Shown here piece by piece: positions 32,845 through 41,595 of a stretch of 64,000 bases of DNA. Below the pieces are notes generated by a model that saw nothing but the letters and a program-made list of their open reading frames with translations, was not told the origin of the DNA and searched no databases. Every line of letters starts with the position of its first letter. The stretch's first letter is position 1. This DNA comes from Acholeplasma sp. Its GTDB lineage: Bacteria; Bacillota_I; Bacilli_A; Acholeplasmatales; Acholeplasmataceae. Location of the stretch: assembly GCA_003605085.1 (NCBI GenBank), contig QZKD01000039.1, positions 1-64,000 on the forward strand. Reading direction: 5' to 3'. The position numbers were made by a program, and so were the translations under genes.

Positions 32845-34887
32845 ATGACAACCATGGGATGGATTTTCGTTGGCATCTTAAGTTTCACAGGAATTTATTT
32901 TATTACTCAACTCGTTCGCGATATTTTATGGAATCGCAAGCTTAATGTTTTTCACAAATCAGTAGGATCAGCCATCACAAAAGCACCTGTGCTCTTTTGG
33001 GTTAAGCGCTCATATGGAGCGGTGATCGCCGGTCTTTTTGTTTTGACAACGGTATTTTCAGGGGTATTCCAAGAACCGTATACCCTAAATGATCGCACAT
33101 TACTCAATGCGAAACCTGTAGGCAATCTTGCGACGATGCAAAGTTTAATCGAAGATTCCCAACAAGGGTATTGGAATGACGGATTCTTTAGAGGAGATAT
33201 TTTAGCTCCTGAAGCCATGGAAGATGCTACTGCGAATGCAGGTGACGATTCCAACTCCGTCGAACGTGATTACATCGATACCAATGTCCAAGTTGAGGGT
33301 GTTCAAGAAGGTGACATTGTCAAAACCGATGGGTATCATATCTATTACGCATCTCGTTATTATAATTCCTTAAGAGTCCTTTCAGTCGATGATTTTGGTA
33401 TGGTTACGGTCGAAGCTGAAATCGATATGGGTAACCTTTATACCGATCAGATTTATATTACCGATACACAACTTATCGTGATCGGTTACGTCTATGAAAT
33501 GATTCCTTATGTCTATGAAGATGGTAAGGACTATTATGGCTGGGCGTATACGTCATTTTCAGGTGCGGTCTACATATATAACCGCGAAACCTTAGAGCTT
33601 GAATATTCACTTGAAACCGATGGCAATTTCTATGAACATCGTTTGATAAATAACGCACTATTCTTAATTGCCAATAAATCGATCTATGGCGATGACTTAA
33701 GACCTGTCTTCGAAGAAAGAGAAGGTGATGTCACTGAAACAACCACTCTTGATTATCGTGACATCTATTATTTCGAAGATATTCCCGTCTATGGAATGAC
33801 CGTGTTTACCGGAATTAACTTAACGGATTACACGATGAGTTCAGAAGCTTTCTTAGGGTATGTTTCTGAAATTTATGCGAACACAGAAGCGCTTTACACC
33901 GCATTTAACTATACAGACTATACACCTGAAGATGATGAAGTCACCGATAGTTTCTGGTATCAATCCAAAGTTCAAATTATGAAGTTTAACTTAGATACTG
34001 AGCATGCAACGATTCATTATGCCGGTCAACAAGTACTTCCTGGTTATGTTGGTGATCAATATTGGATGGATGAACATGAAGGATTCTTCCGCGTCGTGAC
34101 GTCCTCTTGGAATCCTATTGTTAATCAACTTTTCATCCTTGAAGAAGATAATGATACCGATACACTCAATCTTGTAGGTTCGATTACTGAAGATTTAGGT
34201 AAAGTCAACGAAACGGTTAAAACTGTACGTTTCAATGGCGATTTAGGATATGTGGTCACCTTTGAACAACAAGATCCGCTCTATACCATCGATCTATCCG
34301 ATCCTACAGAGCCTACTATTCTATCCGCGATTGAAGAACCAGGATATAGCACCTATCTTCATGTTTGGAATGATGCTGGAGATCAATTGATTGGTTTTGG
34401 ATTTAGTGCCGATGAACAGGGATTTGTGACTGGATTAAAGATCAGTGCTTATGATACTGCACTCACAGAACCGCTTGCGACCTATCAATTAAATAGTGAA
34501 GATTCCTTAGGTATCTGGTCTTACAGTTATTCTGAAGCAGCCTATAATCCTAAAGCGATGATGATTTCCCCTGATCATGGCATTATTGCATTCCCCGTCA
34601 TGACATGGCGCAGTATGCAAATCAGTCCGTTGGAATGGGATTATTCCTATATCAGCCAATATTTAGTCTTCTATATTGACTTTACAGCAGAAAATCCTGA
34701 AGATATCATTTCTGATCCAGTGGTGATCAATCACGCTGAAAATAGTTGGTATGCAGGTATTGATCGCGGTGTCTATATCAATCATGTGGTTTACACGTTA
34801 TCCTACACAGGAATGGTCAGTTACGATTTAGAAAACAAAGTAGTCTTGCAGACGATTGATTTCTCAATACCTGAGTTTAATGAATGA
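32845..34887 (+). CDS. Membrane-anchored secreted beta-propeller protein (COG4880-like)
   Basis: A 680-residue protein. Two hydrophobic helices at about residues 4-25 and 55-75 anchor it, with a basic segment between; the large remainder is extracytoplasmic. The domain begins with the family signature TNVQVEGVQEGDIVKTDG near residue 145, followed by repeats with SLRVLSVDDFG-like blade strands. Typical COG4880 homologues have one signal or anchor; here the two-helix anchor matches the membrane partners of LytTR regulators. Ligand and function unknown. AAAGGAGG precedes the start and a terminator follows. Confidence 0.82.
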   Translation: MTTMGWIFVGILSFTGIYFITQLVRDILWNRKLNVFHKSVGSAITKAPVLFWVKRSYGAVIAGLFVLTTVFSGVFQEPYTLNDRTLLNAKPVGNLATMQSLIEDSQQGYWNDGFFRGDILAPEAMEDATANAGDDSNSVERDYIDTNVQVEGVQEGDIVKTDGYHIYYASRYYNSLRVLSVDDFGMVTVEAEIDMGNLYTDQIYITDTQLIVIGYVYEMIPYVYEDGKDYYGWAYTSFSGAVYIYNRETLELEYSLETDGNFYEHRLINNALFLIANKSIYGDDLRPVFEEREGDVTETTTLDYRDIYYFEDIPVYGMTVFTGINLTDYTMSSEAFLGYVSEIYANTEALYTAFNYTDYTPEDDEVTDSFWYQSKVQIMKFNLDTEHATIHYAGQQVLPGYVGDQYWMDEHEGFFRVVTSSWNPIVNQLFILEEDNDTDTLNLVGSITEDLGKVNETVKTVRFNGDLGYVVTFEQQDPLYTIDLSDPTEPTILSAIEEPGYSTYLHVWNDAGDQLIGFGFSADEQGFVTGLKISAYDTALTEPLATYQLNSEDSLGIWSYSYSEAAYNPKAMMISPDHGIIAFPVMTWRSMQISPLEWDYSYISQYLVFYIDFTAENPEDIISDPVVINHAENSWYAGIDRGVYINHVVYTLSYTGMVSYDLENKVVLQTIDFSIPEFNE

Positions 34888-34894
34888 TTTGAAG

Positions 34895-34916
34895 AAAGCC
34901 GGCAACGGCTTTTTTT
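34895..34916 (+). terminator. Terminator after the beta-propeller gene
   Basis: AAAGCCG/CGGCTTT with GCAA loop and a T run. Confidence 0.85.
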
Positions 34917-34942
34917 ATGCTATAATATTTTTGGTGATTAAA

Positions 34943-35371
34943 ATGAAATACCAAGTGGACTTATTCGTGAGCGCACCAAGAGAAAAAGTATTTAGTGCCT
35001 ATCTCGATCATGATGCCATGAAAGAGTGGGAAACTGGATTAACCAAAATAGAATCCATTCAAGGTTCTCTTTTTGACGAAGGCTCAATAGGCTATCTTCA
35101 TTTTATCTTTGGTGAACATCAGATGAAGATGAAAGTCACCAATGAAAAGATCGAATGTCCTGATCATATCATTCAAATATATGAGGTTCCTGGTGCTTGG
35201 AATCGTTGTGACAATCATTTTATTGATCTTAAAGATAAAACCCATTGGATAATGGATGTTGAGTTTCGCTTTGATGAAGATCCCAATCTACCGATTGAAC
35301 GCTTTATGGATAAAACAAAAGCGGGTATGGCGATTTTTAAAGCATATATTGAGGGTAAAACTCATGTATAA
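34943..35371 (+). CDS. SRPBCC (START-like) domain protein
   Basis: A 142-residue single-domain protein starting MKYQVDLFVSAPREKVFSAY, the usual first strand and helix of the helix-grip fold, with a hydrophobic ligand cavity implied. TATAAT at 34921-34926 and GGTGA five bases before the ATG support this start rather than one 87 bases upstream inside the previous gene and its terminator. It overlaps the CotH lipoprotein gene by eight bases. Ligand unknown. Confidence 0.8.
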   Translation: MKYQVDLFVSAPREKVFSAYLDHDAMKEWETGLTKIESIQGSLFDEGSIGYLHFIFGEHQMKMKVTNEKIECPDHIIQIYEVPGAWNRCDNHFIDLKDKTHWIMDVEFRFDEDPNLPIERFMDKTKAGMAIFKAYIEGKTHV

Positions 35372-36797
35372 GAAAATTCTTATGACTTTTCAAATGGTGA
35401 TTATGATGTTTATCCTTGCTGGATGCGATATCGAACTCGCACCAGTTGTTCCAACACCACCTCCCATTGATGACTCAAAAACTGAGTCTTTTGACCGTTT
35501 GTTTAATGATGAAGAATATAAGACACTCACCATCATTATCACGAAAGATGAGTGGGATGATCTTGATGAAGTGATGAGACATTATTATCAACAGTTTGGC
35601 AATTATCGTACCGATGCTTACGCCCGTGCGGATCTTAGCTTCGAAGATAGTCAAGGAGAAGTACTGGTTGAAGATATTGGGTTTCGTACAAGAGGGAATC
35701 TATCTCGAACAAGAATTGTCAATGATAATGGAGATCCTCAGTTATCCCACTTTAAAATCTCATTTCATGAGACATTTGAGATCGATTATTCAAAACGACA
35801 AGTATTTGATGTTGAAGAACTCGATTTAAAATATAACCGCAATTGGGATGAAGCGTATATCACTGAAAAATTTTCATTGAGTTTATTTCAATCTTTTGGC
35901 GTCTACGCAGCTGAAACCACCATGGCTAAACTTTATATCAAGATTGGCGATTCGACGTATTTTTATGGTCTTTATACGATCTTTGAACCTATTGATAAAC
36001 TCTTTTTAGAAAAACGGATTGGAGAACAAGCCGCAGAAGGTGATCTTTATAAGTCACTTTGGCAGAATTATGGACCTGCAAACTTATCCAACGATTATCA
36101 TTTTGAAGCCATTGGCATTAAAAATGAAGCAACAGGGTATCGCCCTGCTTATGACTTAAAAACAAATAAAAAAACCTCAAATCACGCTTCTTTAAAAGCA
36201 TTTATCAATGATATCAATCTAAAAAATGGATCAGTTTTTGAAACGTATATCGAAGAAAATTTTGAAGTTGATATGTTTCTAAGACTACTCGCAGTAGGTG
36301 TTTTACTCGGTAATCCTGATGACTACCGAGCGATGGGAAACAACTATTATTTTTATCAAAATGATGTGACACACAAATGGGGCATGATACCTTATGATTA
36401 TGATCATGGTATGGGACAAGGATGGGATGGGGCACCGGTATTCACGAATTGGTCAGTCGGTATGGATATCTACACATGGGGAAATCTCAATGAAGCATTT
36501 CTAGGTGTTGAGAACTATCCCCATGTCTTAGTCGATAAGATCCTTGCGATTCCTGAATACCAACTTCAGTATGAAATGTATCTTGCAGAACTCATTGATC
36601 CAAGTAAAGACCTCTTTGATCCTAATGTATTCATTATGATGTATGAAACGCAGCGTACTCTTTATAGTGATGGACTCGAAAGTGCCATGCAAAGTCAATC
36701 CTTTGGATTGCGTAATGTGATTACCTATATGAATGATAAGATTGATGACATCACTGATCAACTTGAATATTATCAAGCCAATCCCGACCAACGGTAA
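35364..36797 (+). CDS. CotH-family lipoprotein
   Basis: A 477-residue secreted lipoprotein with lipobox ILAGC (C21) and a Pro/Thr-rich linker. The CotH domain follows: GFRTRGNLSRT near residue 110, ELDLKYNRNWDEAYITEKF, and the Mg/ATP-site block MIPYDYDHGMGQGW around residue 345. CotH proteins are atypical secreted protein kinases, first known from spore-coat protein phosphorylation, but many homologues occur in non-sporulation settings. The ATG is seven bases after GAGGGT. A second, differently built CotH protein is encoded at 54977-57103. Confidence 0.88.
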   Translation: MYKKILMTFQMVIMMFILAGCDIELAPVVPTPPPIDDSKTESFDRLFNDEEYKTLTIIITKDEWDDLDEVMRHYYQQFGNYRTDAYARADLSFEDSQGEVLVEDIGFRTRGNLSRTRIVNDNGDPQLSHFKISFHETFEIDYSKRQVFDVEELDLKYNRNWDEAYITEKFSLSLFQSFGVYAAETTMAKLYIKIGDSTYFYGLYTIFEPIDKLFLEKRIGEQAAEGDLYKSLWQNYGPANLSNDYHFEAIGIKNEATGYRPAYDLKTNKKTSNHASLKAFINDINLKNGSVFETYIEENFEVDMFLRLLAVGVLLGNPDDYRAMGNNYYFYQNDVTHKWGMIPYDYDHGMGQGWDGAPVFTNWSVGMDIYTWGNLNEAFLGVENYPHVLVDKILAIPEYQLQYEMYLAELIDPSKDLFDPNVFIMMYETQRTLYSDGLESAMQSQSFGLRNVITYMNDKIDDITDQLEYYQANPDQR

Positions 36798-36875
36798 AAA
36801 TTGAGTAAAGTCAAGACATTATGGTTTTTACATTGCACCTCATTTGGTATGATAAAATAAGATAGGAGTGATTTT

Positions 36876-37295
36876 ATGCGTCAATATATCGTCGCTTATG
36901 TATGTGTCCATAACAGTTGTCGTTCCCAGATGGCTGAAGCATTAACAAAAACGTATTTTTCTGATTTCTTTGCAGCCTACAGTGGTGGAACGGAAACCAA
37001 ACCACAAATTAACCAAGATGCTGTACGCATCATTAAAAAACTGCATGGTATTGATATGAATGAAACACAATATTCCAAATTGATCGATGAGCTCCCCCAA
37101 GAAGTCGATCTCCTCATTACCATGGGATGCAATGTTGAATGTCCCTTCATCCCTACTCAACATCGGGAAGACTGGGGATTAGATGATCCATCCGGATTAC
37201 CCGATGAAGCATTTATTGAAACACAACGCATAATTTTAGAAAAAATACAATCTCTCAAAGATCGGATATTGACAGGTGAAATTAAACTAGTATAA
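36876..37295 (+). CDS. Arsenate reductase / low-molecular-weight phosphatase-like protein
   Basis: A 139-residue protein of the LMW protein tyrosine phosphatase fold. The P-loop C10-V-H-N-S-C-R16 (CX5R) is at the N-terminus, and MGCNVECPFIP near residue 88 resembles the second and third redox cysteines of thioredoxin-coupled ArsC. DWGLDDPSGLP supplies the general-acid Asp. No arsR, arsB or acr3 gene is adjacent, so arsenate reduction is likely from sequence but not supported by context. It has AGATAGGAG upstream and a terminator after it. Confidence 0.82.
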   Translation: MRQYIVAYVCVHNSCRSQMAEALTKTYFSDFFAAYSGGTETKPQINQDAVRIIKKLHGIDMNETQYSKLIDELPQEVDLLITMGCNVECPFIPTQHREDWGLDDPSGLPDEAFIETQRIILEKIQSLKDRILTGEIKLV

Positions 37296-37299
37296 AACA

Positions 37300-37329
37300 A
37301 GAAGGTGTGAAAACACTTTCTTTTTTTTT
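37300..37329 (+). terminator. Terminator after the ArsC-like gene
   Basis: GAAGGTGT/ACACTTTC stem (one G-T pair), GAAA loop and a long T run. Confidence 0.8.
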
Positions 37330-37411
37330 GAAGTTCAAACTATCGTGACTTATTCCCACTTTTATGCTATACTCACAACTAGTTTGATAGAACACAAAGG
37401 AGTATAACACG

Positions 37412-38359
37412 ATGTATGAACTTGTTATTGTAGGTGCTGGACCAGCTGGATTATATGCAGCGACGTGTGCAGCGATGAATGAACTTAACGCAGTAGTGAT
37501 TGAGAGTTCCCAAGAACTTGGTGGGCAGCTCACACTCTATAAAGATAAAGCCGTATATGATATGCCTGGATTTGCAAAAATTAGTGGTGGTGAACTTGTA
37601 TTAAGTTTTTATGAACAATATAAGACCTATGAAAAAGAAGTTCCCATTATGCTTAATACCCAAGCACTTGATGTGATTCATTATGACGATCACTTTGATT
37701 TAATTACCAATCAAGGTACGATTCAGACAAAAACGATATTACTTGCCAATGGTGGTGGGATGTTCCAACCGAAAAAGTTAGATGTTCCTTTTGCTGATCA
37801 ATACCCCATGATTCATTATGCTGTCAAAAATATTATGGATTATAAAAATCTTAATGTCGTGGTTCTTGGCGGTGGAGATTCCGCTGTGGATTGGGCATTA
37901 TCCTTGAATACGATTGCAAAATCGGTCACACTTGTCCATAGAAGACATGATTTTCGTGCGCACCAACGGAATGTAGATATGTTTAAAGAGCAAGGCACGA
38001 TCCTCACGCCATACATTGCCAAAACATTACATGGAGATGAAAAACTTCAAGGTCTCACTTTAGAAAATACAGAAACCAAAGAAGAAGTTCTCCTTAAAGC
38101 AGATGCAATTTTAGTCTTTTATGGCGCCACTCCTGTAAGGAGTAAAGCTGATATTTGGAAAGTCCATTTTAAGGATAATTCCATCCTAGTCAAGCAAAAT
38201 ATGCAAACGTCTTGTCACCGTATTTATGCTGTAGGTAATAGCATTACCTATGAGGGAAAGCTCAAAATGATCGTGACTGCGCTCGGTGAAGCAGCGACAG
38301 CGATTGGTGCAATTACTAAGTACTTATATCCTGCAAAAACACACAGTTATAAGCATTAA
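37412..38359 (+). CDS. Ferredoxin/flavodoxin--NADP+ reductase, TrxR-like type
   Basis: A 315-residue flavoprotein with GAGPAGLYAA at residues 8-17, GGQLTLY, the NADPH-binding GGGDSAVDWAL near residue 153 followed by HRRHDFRAH, and a C-terminal AVGNSITY/TALGEAATA block. The redox CxxC of thioredoxin reductases is missing, which identifies the YumC-like ferredoxin-NADP reductase group. It could feed electrons to ferredoxins or to the flavodoxin-like protein in this window. CAAAGGAG stands upstream. Confidence 0.9.
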   Translation: MYELVIVGAGPAGLYAATCAAMNELNAVVIESSQELGGQLTLYKDKAVYDMPGFAKISGGELVLSFYEQYKTYEKEVPIMLNTQALDVIHYDDHFDLITNQGTIQTKTILLANGGGMFQPKKLDVPFADQYPMIHYAVKNIMDYKNLNVVVLGGGDSAVDWALSLNTIAKSVTLVHRRHDFRAHQRNVDMFKEQGTILTPYIAKTLHGDEKLQGLTLENTETKEEVLLKADAILVFYGATPVRSKADIWKVHFKDNSILVKQNMQTSCHRIYAVGNSITYEGKLKMIVTALGEAATAIGAITKYLYPAKTHSYKH

Positions 38360-38379
38360 ATATTTAGGATGAATCTCGC

Positions 38380-38407
38380 TTGAAATGTGGTAAATTAGTG
38401 CTATAAT
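38380..38407 (+). promoter_or_regulatory. Promoter of the DUF5698/DUF2179 gene
   Basis: TTGAAA and TATAAT with a 16-bp spacer, 20 bp before the start codon. Confidence 0.7.
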
Positions 38408-38427
38408 GATACAGGTGATAATAAATT

Positions 38428-38991
38428 ATGTGGGATCAATTCGTTTCCTTTCTAACCTCAGTGCCCTTATGGGAACTCGCACTGATTTTCTTTGCAAAAA
38501 TCATTGAAGTAACCATCGCAACCATGCGAGTTATTTTAATTACCAAAGGCTTCCGTAGACCGGGAACCATTCTTTCATTCTTTGAAATTTTACTTTGGGT
38601 CTTTATCGCATCTCGCGTCATTATGGGGATTGCTGAATTTCCGATGAAGGGCATTGTGTATAGCTTAGGATTTACTGCAGGAATCTTTTTTGGATCCTTA
38701 TTAGAAAATCGTGTGGCTGTAGGAAAAATCTTGATTTATGTCATTACCGATCAACCTACCGCAACTTTAATTTGTGATGTTCTTCGTAGACAAGGTCATG
38801 GAGTTACTTCCATGGATGCTCATGGTAAGGATAGCGATCGCGTCGTTCTCATGGTATTTGCTAATCGAAAGAACAAGCAAATCATCATTAATCTCATCGA
38901 AAAAACCAATGACAAGGCACTTATCGTTTCTAATGAAGTATCCATTTTACAAGGTGGATATGTGAGCCCTTGGCGGAGAATTGCGAAATAA
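38428..38991 (+). CDS. DUF5698/DUF2179 membrane protein (UPF0316)
   Basis: A 187-residue protein with three hydrophobic helices in the first 110 residues, including the conserved KIIEVTIATMRVILITKG, and a C-terminal cytoplasmic DUF2179 domain (RRQGHGVTSMDAHGKD) of ferredoxin-like fold. The DUF2179 domain is thought to sense a small molecule; no function is proven. It has its own promoter; a weak AGGTGATAA precedes the start. Confidence 0.88.
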   Translation: MWDQFVSFLTSVPLWELALIFFAKIIEVTIATMRVILITKGFRRPGTILSFFEILLWVFIASRVIMGIAEFPMKGIVYSLGFTAGIFFGSLLENRVAVGKILIYVITDQPTATLICDVLRRQGHGVTSMDAHGKDSDRVVLMVFANRKNKQIIINLIEKTNDKALIVSNEVSILQGGYVSPWRRIAK

Positions 38992-38999
38992 CTTTTGTG

Positions 39000-39027
39000 T
39001 TGATTTAATTCTTAAATCCTGTATAAT
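39000..39027 (+). promoter_or_regulatory. tRNA promoter
   Basis: TTGATT and TATAAT with a 16-bp spacer, 11 bp before the tRNA. Confidence 0.7.
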
Positions 39028-39038
39028 AGAAATTGGTC

Positions 39039-39113
39039 GGAGTTATAGCTCAGTGGGAGAGCACCTGCTTGACGTGCAGGGGGTCGTAGGTTCAAATCCT
39101 ACTAACTTCACCA
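39039..39113 (+). tRNA. tRNA-Val (anticodon GAC)
   Basis: A 75-base cloverleaf with encoded CCA. Acceptor arms GGAGTTA/TAACTTC (one G-T pair), D stem GCTC/GAGC, anticodon stem CCTGC/GCAGG with GAC at 39071-39073, and T arm GTAGG-TTCAAAT-CCTAC. A T run follows directly. It stands alone, not in a tRNA cluster. Confidence 0.95.
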
Positions 39114-39165
39114 TTTTTTTATTTTTAGGGTAGAATAATATAACAACTCAAAGAGATACAATGAT

Positions 39166-39194
39166 AAGAAGGAATAGTTAACCTTCTTTTTTTT
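39166..39194 (+). terminator. Terminator-like hairpin between the tRNA and the nfn operon
   Basis: AAGAAGG/CCTTCTT stem with a nine-base loop and T run. The rest of 39114-39282 holds no gene and only a short ATATCT/AGATAT repeat. Confidence 0.65.
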
Positions 39195-39282
39195 AGATGA
39201 AATCTATATCTGACAAAAGGGGGAAAAAGCATATATTCTTAAATAAGAGAGAGAGTAAAAAAAATCATATCTAAAAGATATG

Positions 39283-39311
39283 TTGTGAAATGCTTTGGGC
39301 TGGGTTATAAT
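39283..39311 (+). promoter_or_regulatory. Promoter of the nfnAB-like operon
   Basis: TTGTGA and TATAAT with a 17-bp spacer, 27 bp before the start codon. Confidence 0.7.
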
Positions 39312-39338
39312 TGAAATAGAGAAACGAGGGACAATTCC

Positions 39339-40181
39339 ATGTTTTTTATTCGTGAAAAAAGACGTTTAGCCCCCACGGTGTTTGCGATGGAAATTGAAGC
39401 TCCTTTAGTCATCAAGCATGCTGAGCCTGGTCATTTTGTCATGATCCGTGTGGATGAAGATGGAGAACGAATTCCATTAACGATTGCAGACATCAATCAT
39501 GCCCATCAAACACTGACCATTATTGTTCAAGTGGTAGGTGCAACGACATATCAATTAAGCAAGAAAAACATGGGTGATACCATTGCTGATTGTCTTGGAC
39601 CCTGTGGTAAAAAAACTGAATTAGAAGGAATTAAAAGAGCAATCCTCATCGGTGGTGGCGTGGGATGCGCGATTCTACATCCCATTGCGAAAAAACTATC
39701 GTCAATGCATGCAGAAATACTCACAATCATAGGATTTCGCAATCAGTCCCTTGTCATATTAGAAGATGAATTTTATTCGTTGTCGAATCGTCTTTTGACG
39801 ATGACCGATGATGGATCTTATGGAGAAAAAGGATTTGTCACTGAAGCGTTAAAAAATGTACTCAAAAATGATCGAAATTTTGATTGCATTATCGCGATAG
39901 GACCGATTCCGATGATGAAAGCAGTGAGTGAAGAAACTCGCCCCTATGGTATCAAGACAATTGTTTCAATGAATCCGATTATGGTCGATGGAACAGGGAT
40001 GTGTGGTGGCTGTCGTATTCAAGTCGATGGAGAAATGAAATTTGCATGTGTCGATGGGCCAGACTTTGATGGTCATAAAGTTGATTTTGATGGATTAATG
40101 AAGCGTAATAAGGCATATACATCATTTGAGAAGAATAGATATGAAGCTATTCTTTCCAAGGAGGATGAACTTCATGACTAA
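39339..40181 (+). CDS. nfnA: NfnA-like FAD/NAD(P)- and [2Fe-2S]-binding subunit (sulfide dehydrogenase beta type)
   Basis: A 280-residue ferredoxin-reductase-like subunit. FAD domain up to about residue 95 (GHFVMIRVDEDGERIPLTI), NAD(P)-binding ILIGGGVGCAILHPIAK, and a C-terminal cluster-binding region DGTGMCGGCRI plus FACVDGPDFDG, as in NfnA/SudB. With NfnB it forms an electron-bifurcating or NAD(P)H:ferredoxin transhydrogenase; sulfide dehydrogenase and glutamate-synthase-associated roles are alternatives. AACGAGGGA lies upstream. Its end overlaps the partner gene by eight bases. Confidence 0.88.
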   Translation: MFFIREKRRLAPTVFAMEIEAPLVIKHAEPGHFVMIRVDEDGERIPLTIADINHAHQTLTIIVQVVGATTYQLSKKNMGDTIADCLGPCGKKTELEGIKRAILIGGGVGCAILHPIAKKLSSMHAEILTIIGFRNQSLVILEDEFYSLSNRLLTMTDDGSYGEKGFVTEALKNVLKNDRNFDCIIAIGPIPMMKAVSEETRPYGIKTIVSMNPIMVDGTGMCGGCRIQVDGEMKFACVDGPDFDGHKVDFDGLMKRNKAYTSFEKNRYEAILSKEDELHD

Positions 40182-41571
40182 TCGGATTAACATGCACGCA
40201 CTATCTCCAGAAGATCGAATCAAATCATTTGATGAAGTGAACTTAGGATATCGATTACAAGATGCACTTCTTGAAGCAGATCGTTGTCTTGATTGTAAAC
40301 ATAAACCATGTGTCGATGCGTGTCCAGTGGGGATTGATATTCCTGGATTCATCAAAAAAGTTGCTGAAAACAAAATAGATGAGGCGTATCACATCATTTT
40401 TGGTGCTTCAAGTCTTCCTGCGGTGTGTGGACGCGTTTGCCCTCAAGAAACTCAGTGTGAACAAGTATGCGTTAGGGGGATCAAAGGAGAATCTGTCGCC
40501 ATTGGTCATCTCGAACGCTTTGTAGCAGATACATATTATGAAAAAGAACATGTCCTGCATGAATTTATACCCACCAATGAAAAGAAAATTGCGATTGTTG
40601 GTTCTGGGCCAGCAGGTCTTTCCTGTGCCCATGATTTACTCGATAAGGGCTATGATGTCGATATATACGAAGCACTTCATGAAGCGGGTGGGGTCCTCAC
40701 GTATGGTATACCGGCATTTCGGTTACCAAAAACGATTGTGAGAAGAGAAGTTCAATCTTTAATTGATCAGGGATGTCATATTCATTATGATGTCATGATT
40801 GGAAAAACGTTAACTTTAAAAGATTTATCTGAGATGGGCTACCATGCTGTTTTTGTCGGAACAGGTGCTGGATTACCTAAGTTTATGGGAATACCAGGAG
40901 AAATGCTCAGTGGTGTGTATTCGGCAAATGAATTTTTAACACGGGTGAATCTGATGCATGCCTATCAAAAAGGTGCTACAACTCCGGTTAAGCATGGAAA
41001 AAGAGTGGCTGTGATTGGTGGCGGTAATGTGGCACTCGATGCTGCACGAACAGCTCTACGTTTAGGAGCCAGTATCGTCTATATTATTTATCGACGTTCT
41101 AAATCTGAACTACCGGCACGTTTGGAAGAAGTTATCCACGCAGAAGAAGAGGGAATTATTTTTAAATTTCTAACGCAAATCAAGGAAATCAATGGTGATG
41201 CTGACGGCAACGTCAAATCCATTCGTTGTGTTGAGATGACTCTAGGTGAAAAAGATGCCTCTGGAAGACCAAGACCTATTGAAAATCCTAAAAAACAGAA
41301 AGTAATACCGATCGATGAAGTTATTATGGCGATTGGTACGACGCCAAATCCAATGCTTATTCAAGCAAGCAAAGATTTGAAAGCGACTTCTCATGGGTGT
41401 TTAGTCGTTGATGAAAACACGATGGAAACATCGATTCCCATGGTGTTTGCTGGTGGTGATGTGGTCACTGGATCTGCAACAGTCATCCTAGCGATGGAAG
41501 CTGGAAAAAAAGCAGCGAAAGCGATTGATGAGAGGGTCTCTCTTCATCATCATTTCGCACAGAAAAGCTAA
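40174..41571 (+). CDS. nfnB: NfnB-like subunit (glutamate synthase small subunit family)
   Basis: A 465-residue GltD-type flavoprotein. An N-terminal [4Fe-4S] domain has CLDCKHKPCVDACPVGID and CGRVCPQETQCEQVC; FAD binding is at GSGPAGLSCAHDL and NAD(P) binding at GGGNVALDAARTA. The C-terminal GGDVVTGSATVILAMEAGKKAA closes the FAD fold. No large glutamate synthase subunit is nearby, which favours an Nfn-type transhydrogenase with the preceding gene. The ATG nine bases after AAGGAGG is used. Confidence 0.9.
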   Translation: MTNRINMHALSPEDRIKSFDEVNLGYRLQDALLEADRCLDCKHKPCVDACPVGIDIPGFIKKVAENKIDEAYHIIFGASSLPAVCGRVCPQETQCEQVCVRGIKGESVAIGHLERFVADTYYEKEHVLHEFIPTNEKKIAIVGSGPAGLSCAHDLLDKGYDVDIYEALHEAGGVLTYGIPAFRLPKTIVRREVQSLIDQGCHIHYDVMIGKTLTLKDLSEMGYHAVFVGTGAGLPKFMGIPGEMLSGVYSANEFLTRVNLMHAYQKGATTPVKHGKRVAVIGGGNVALDAARTALRLGASIVYIIYRRSKSELPARLEEVIHAEEEGIIFKFLTQIKEINGDADGNVKSIRCVEMTLGEKDASGRPRPIENPKKQKVIPIDEVIMAIGTTPNPMLIQASKDLKATSHGCLVVDENTMETSIPMVFAGGDVVTGSATVILAMEAGKKAAKAIDERVSLHHHFAQKS

Positions 41572-41595
41572 AAAATTAACATAAAGAGGACGATT

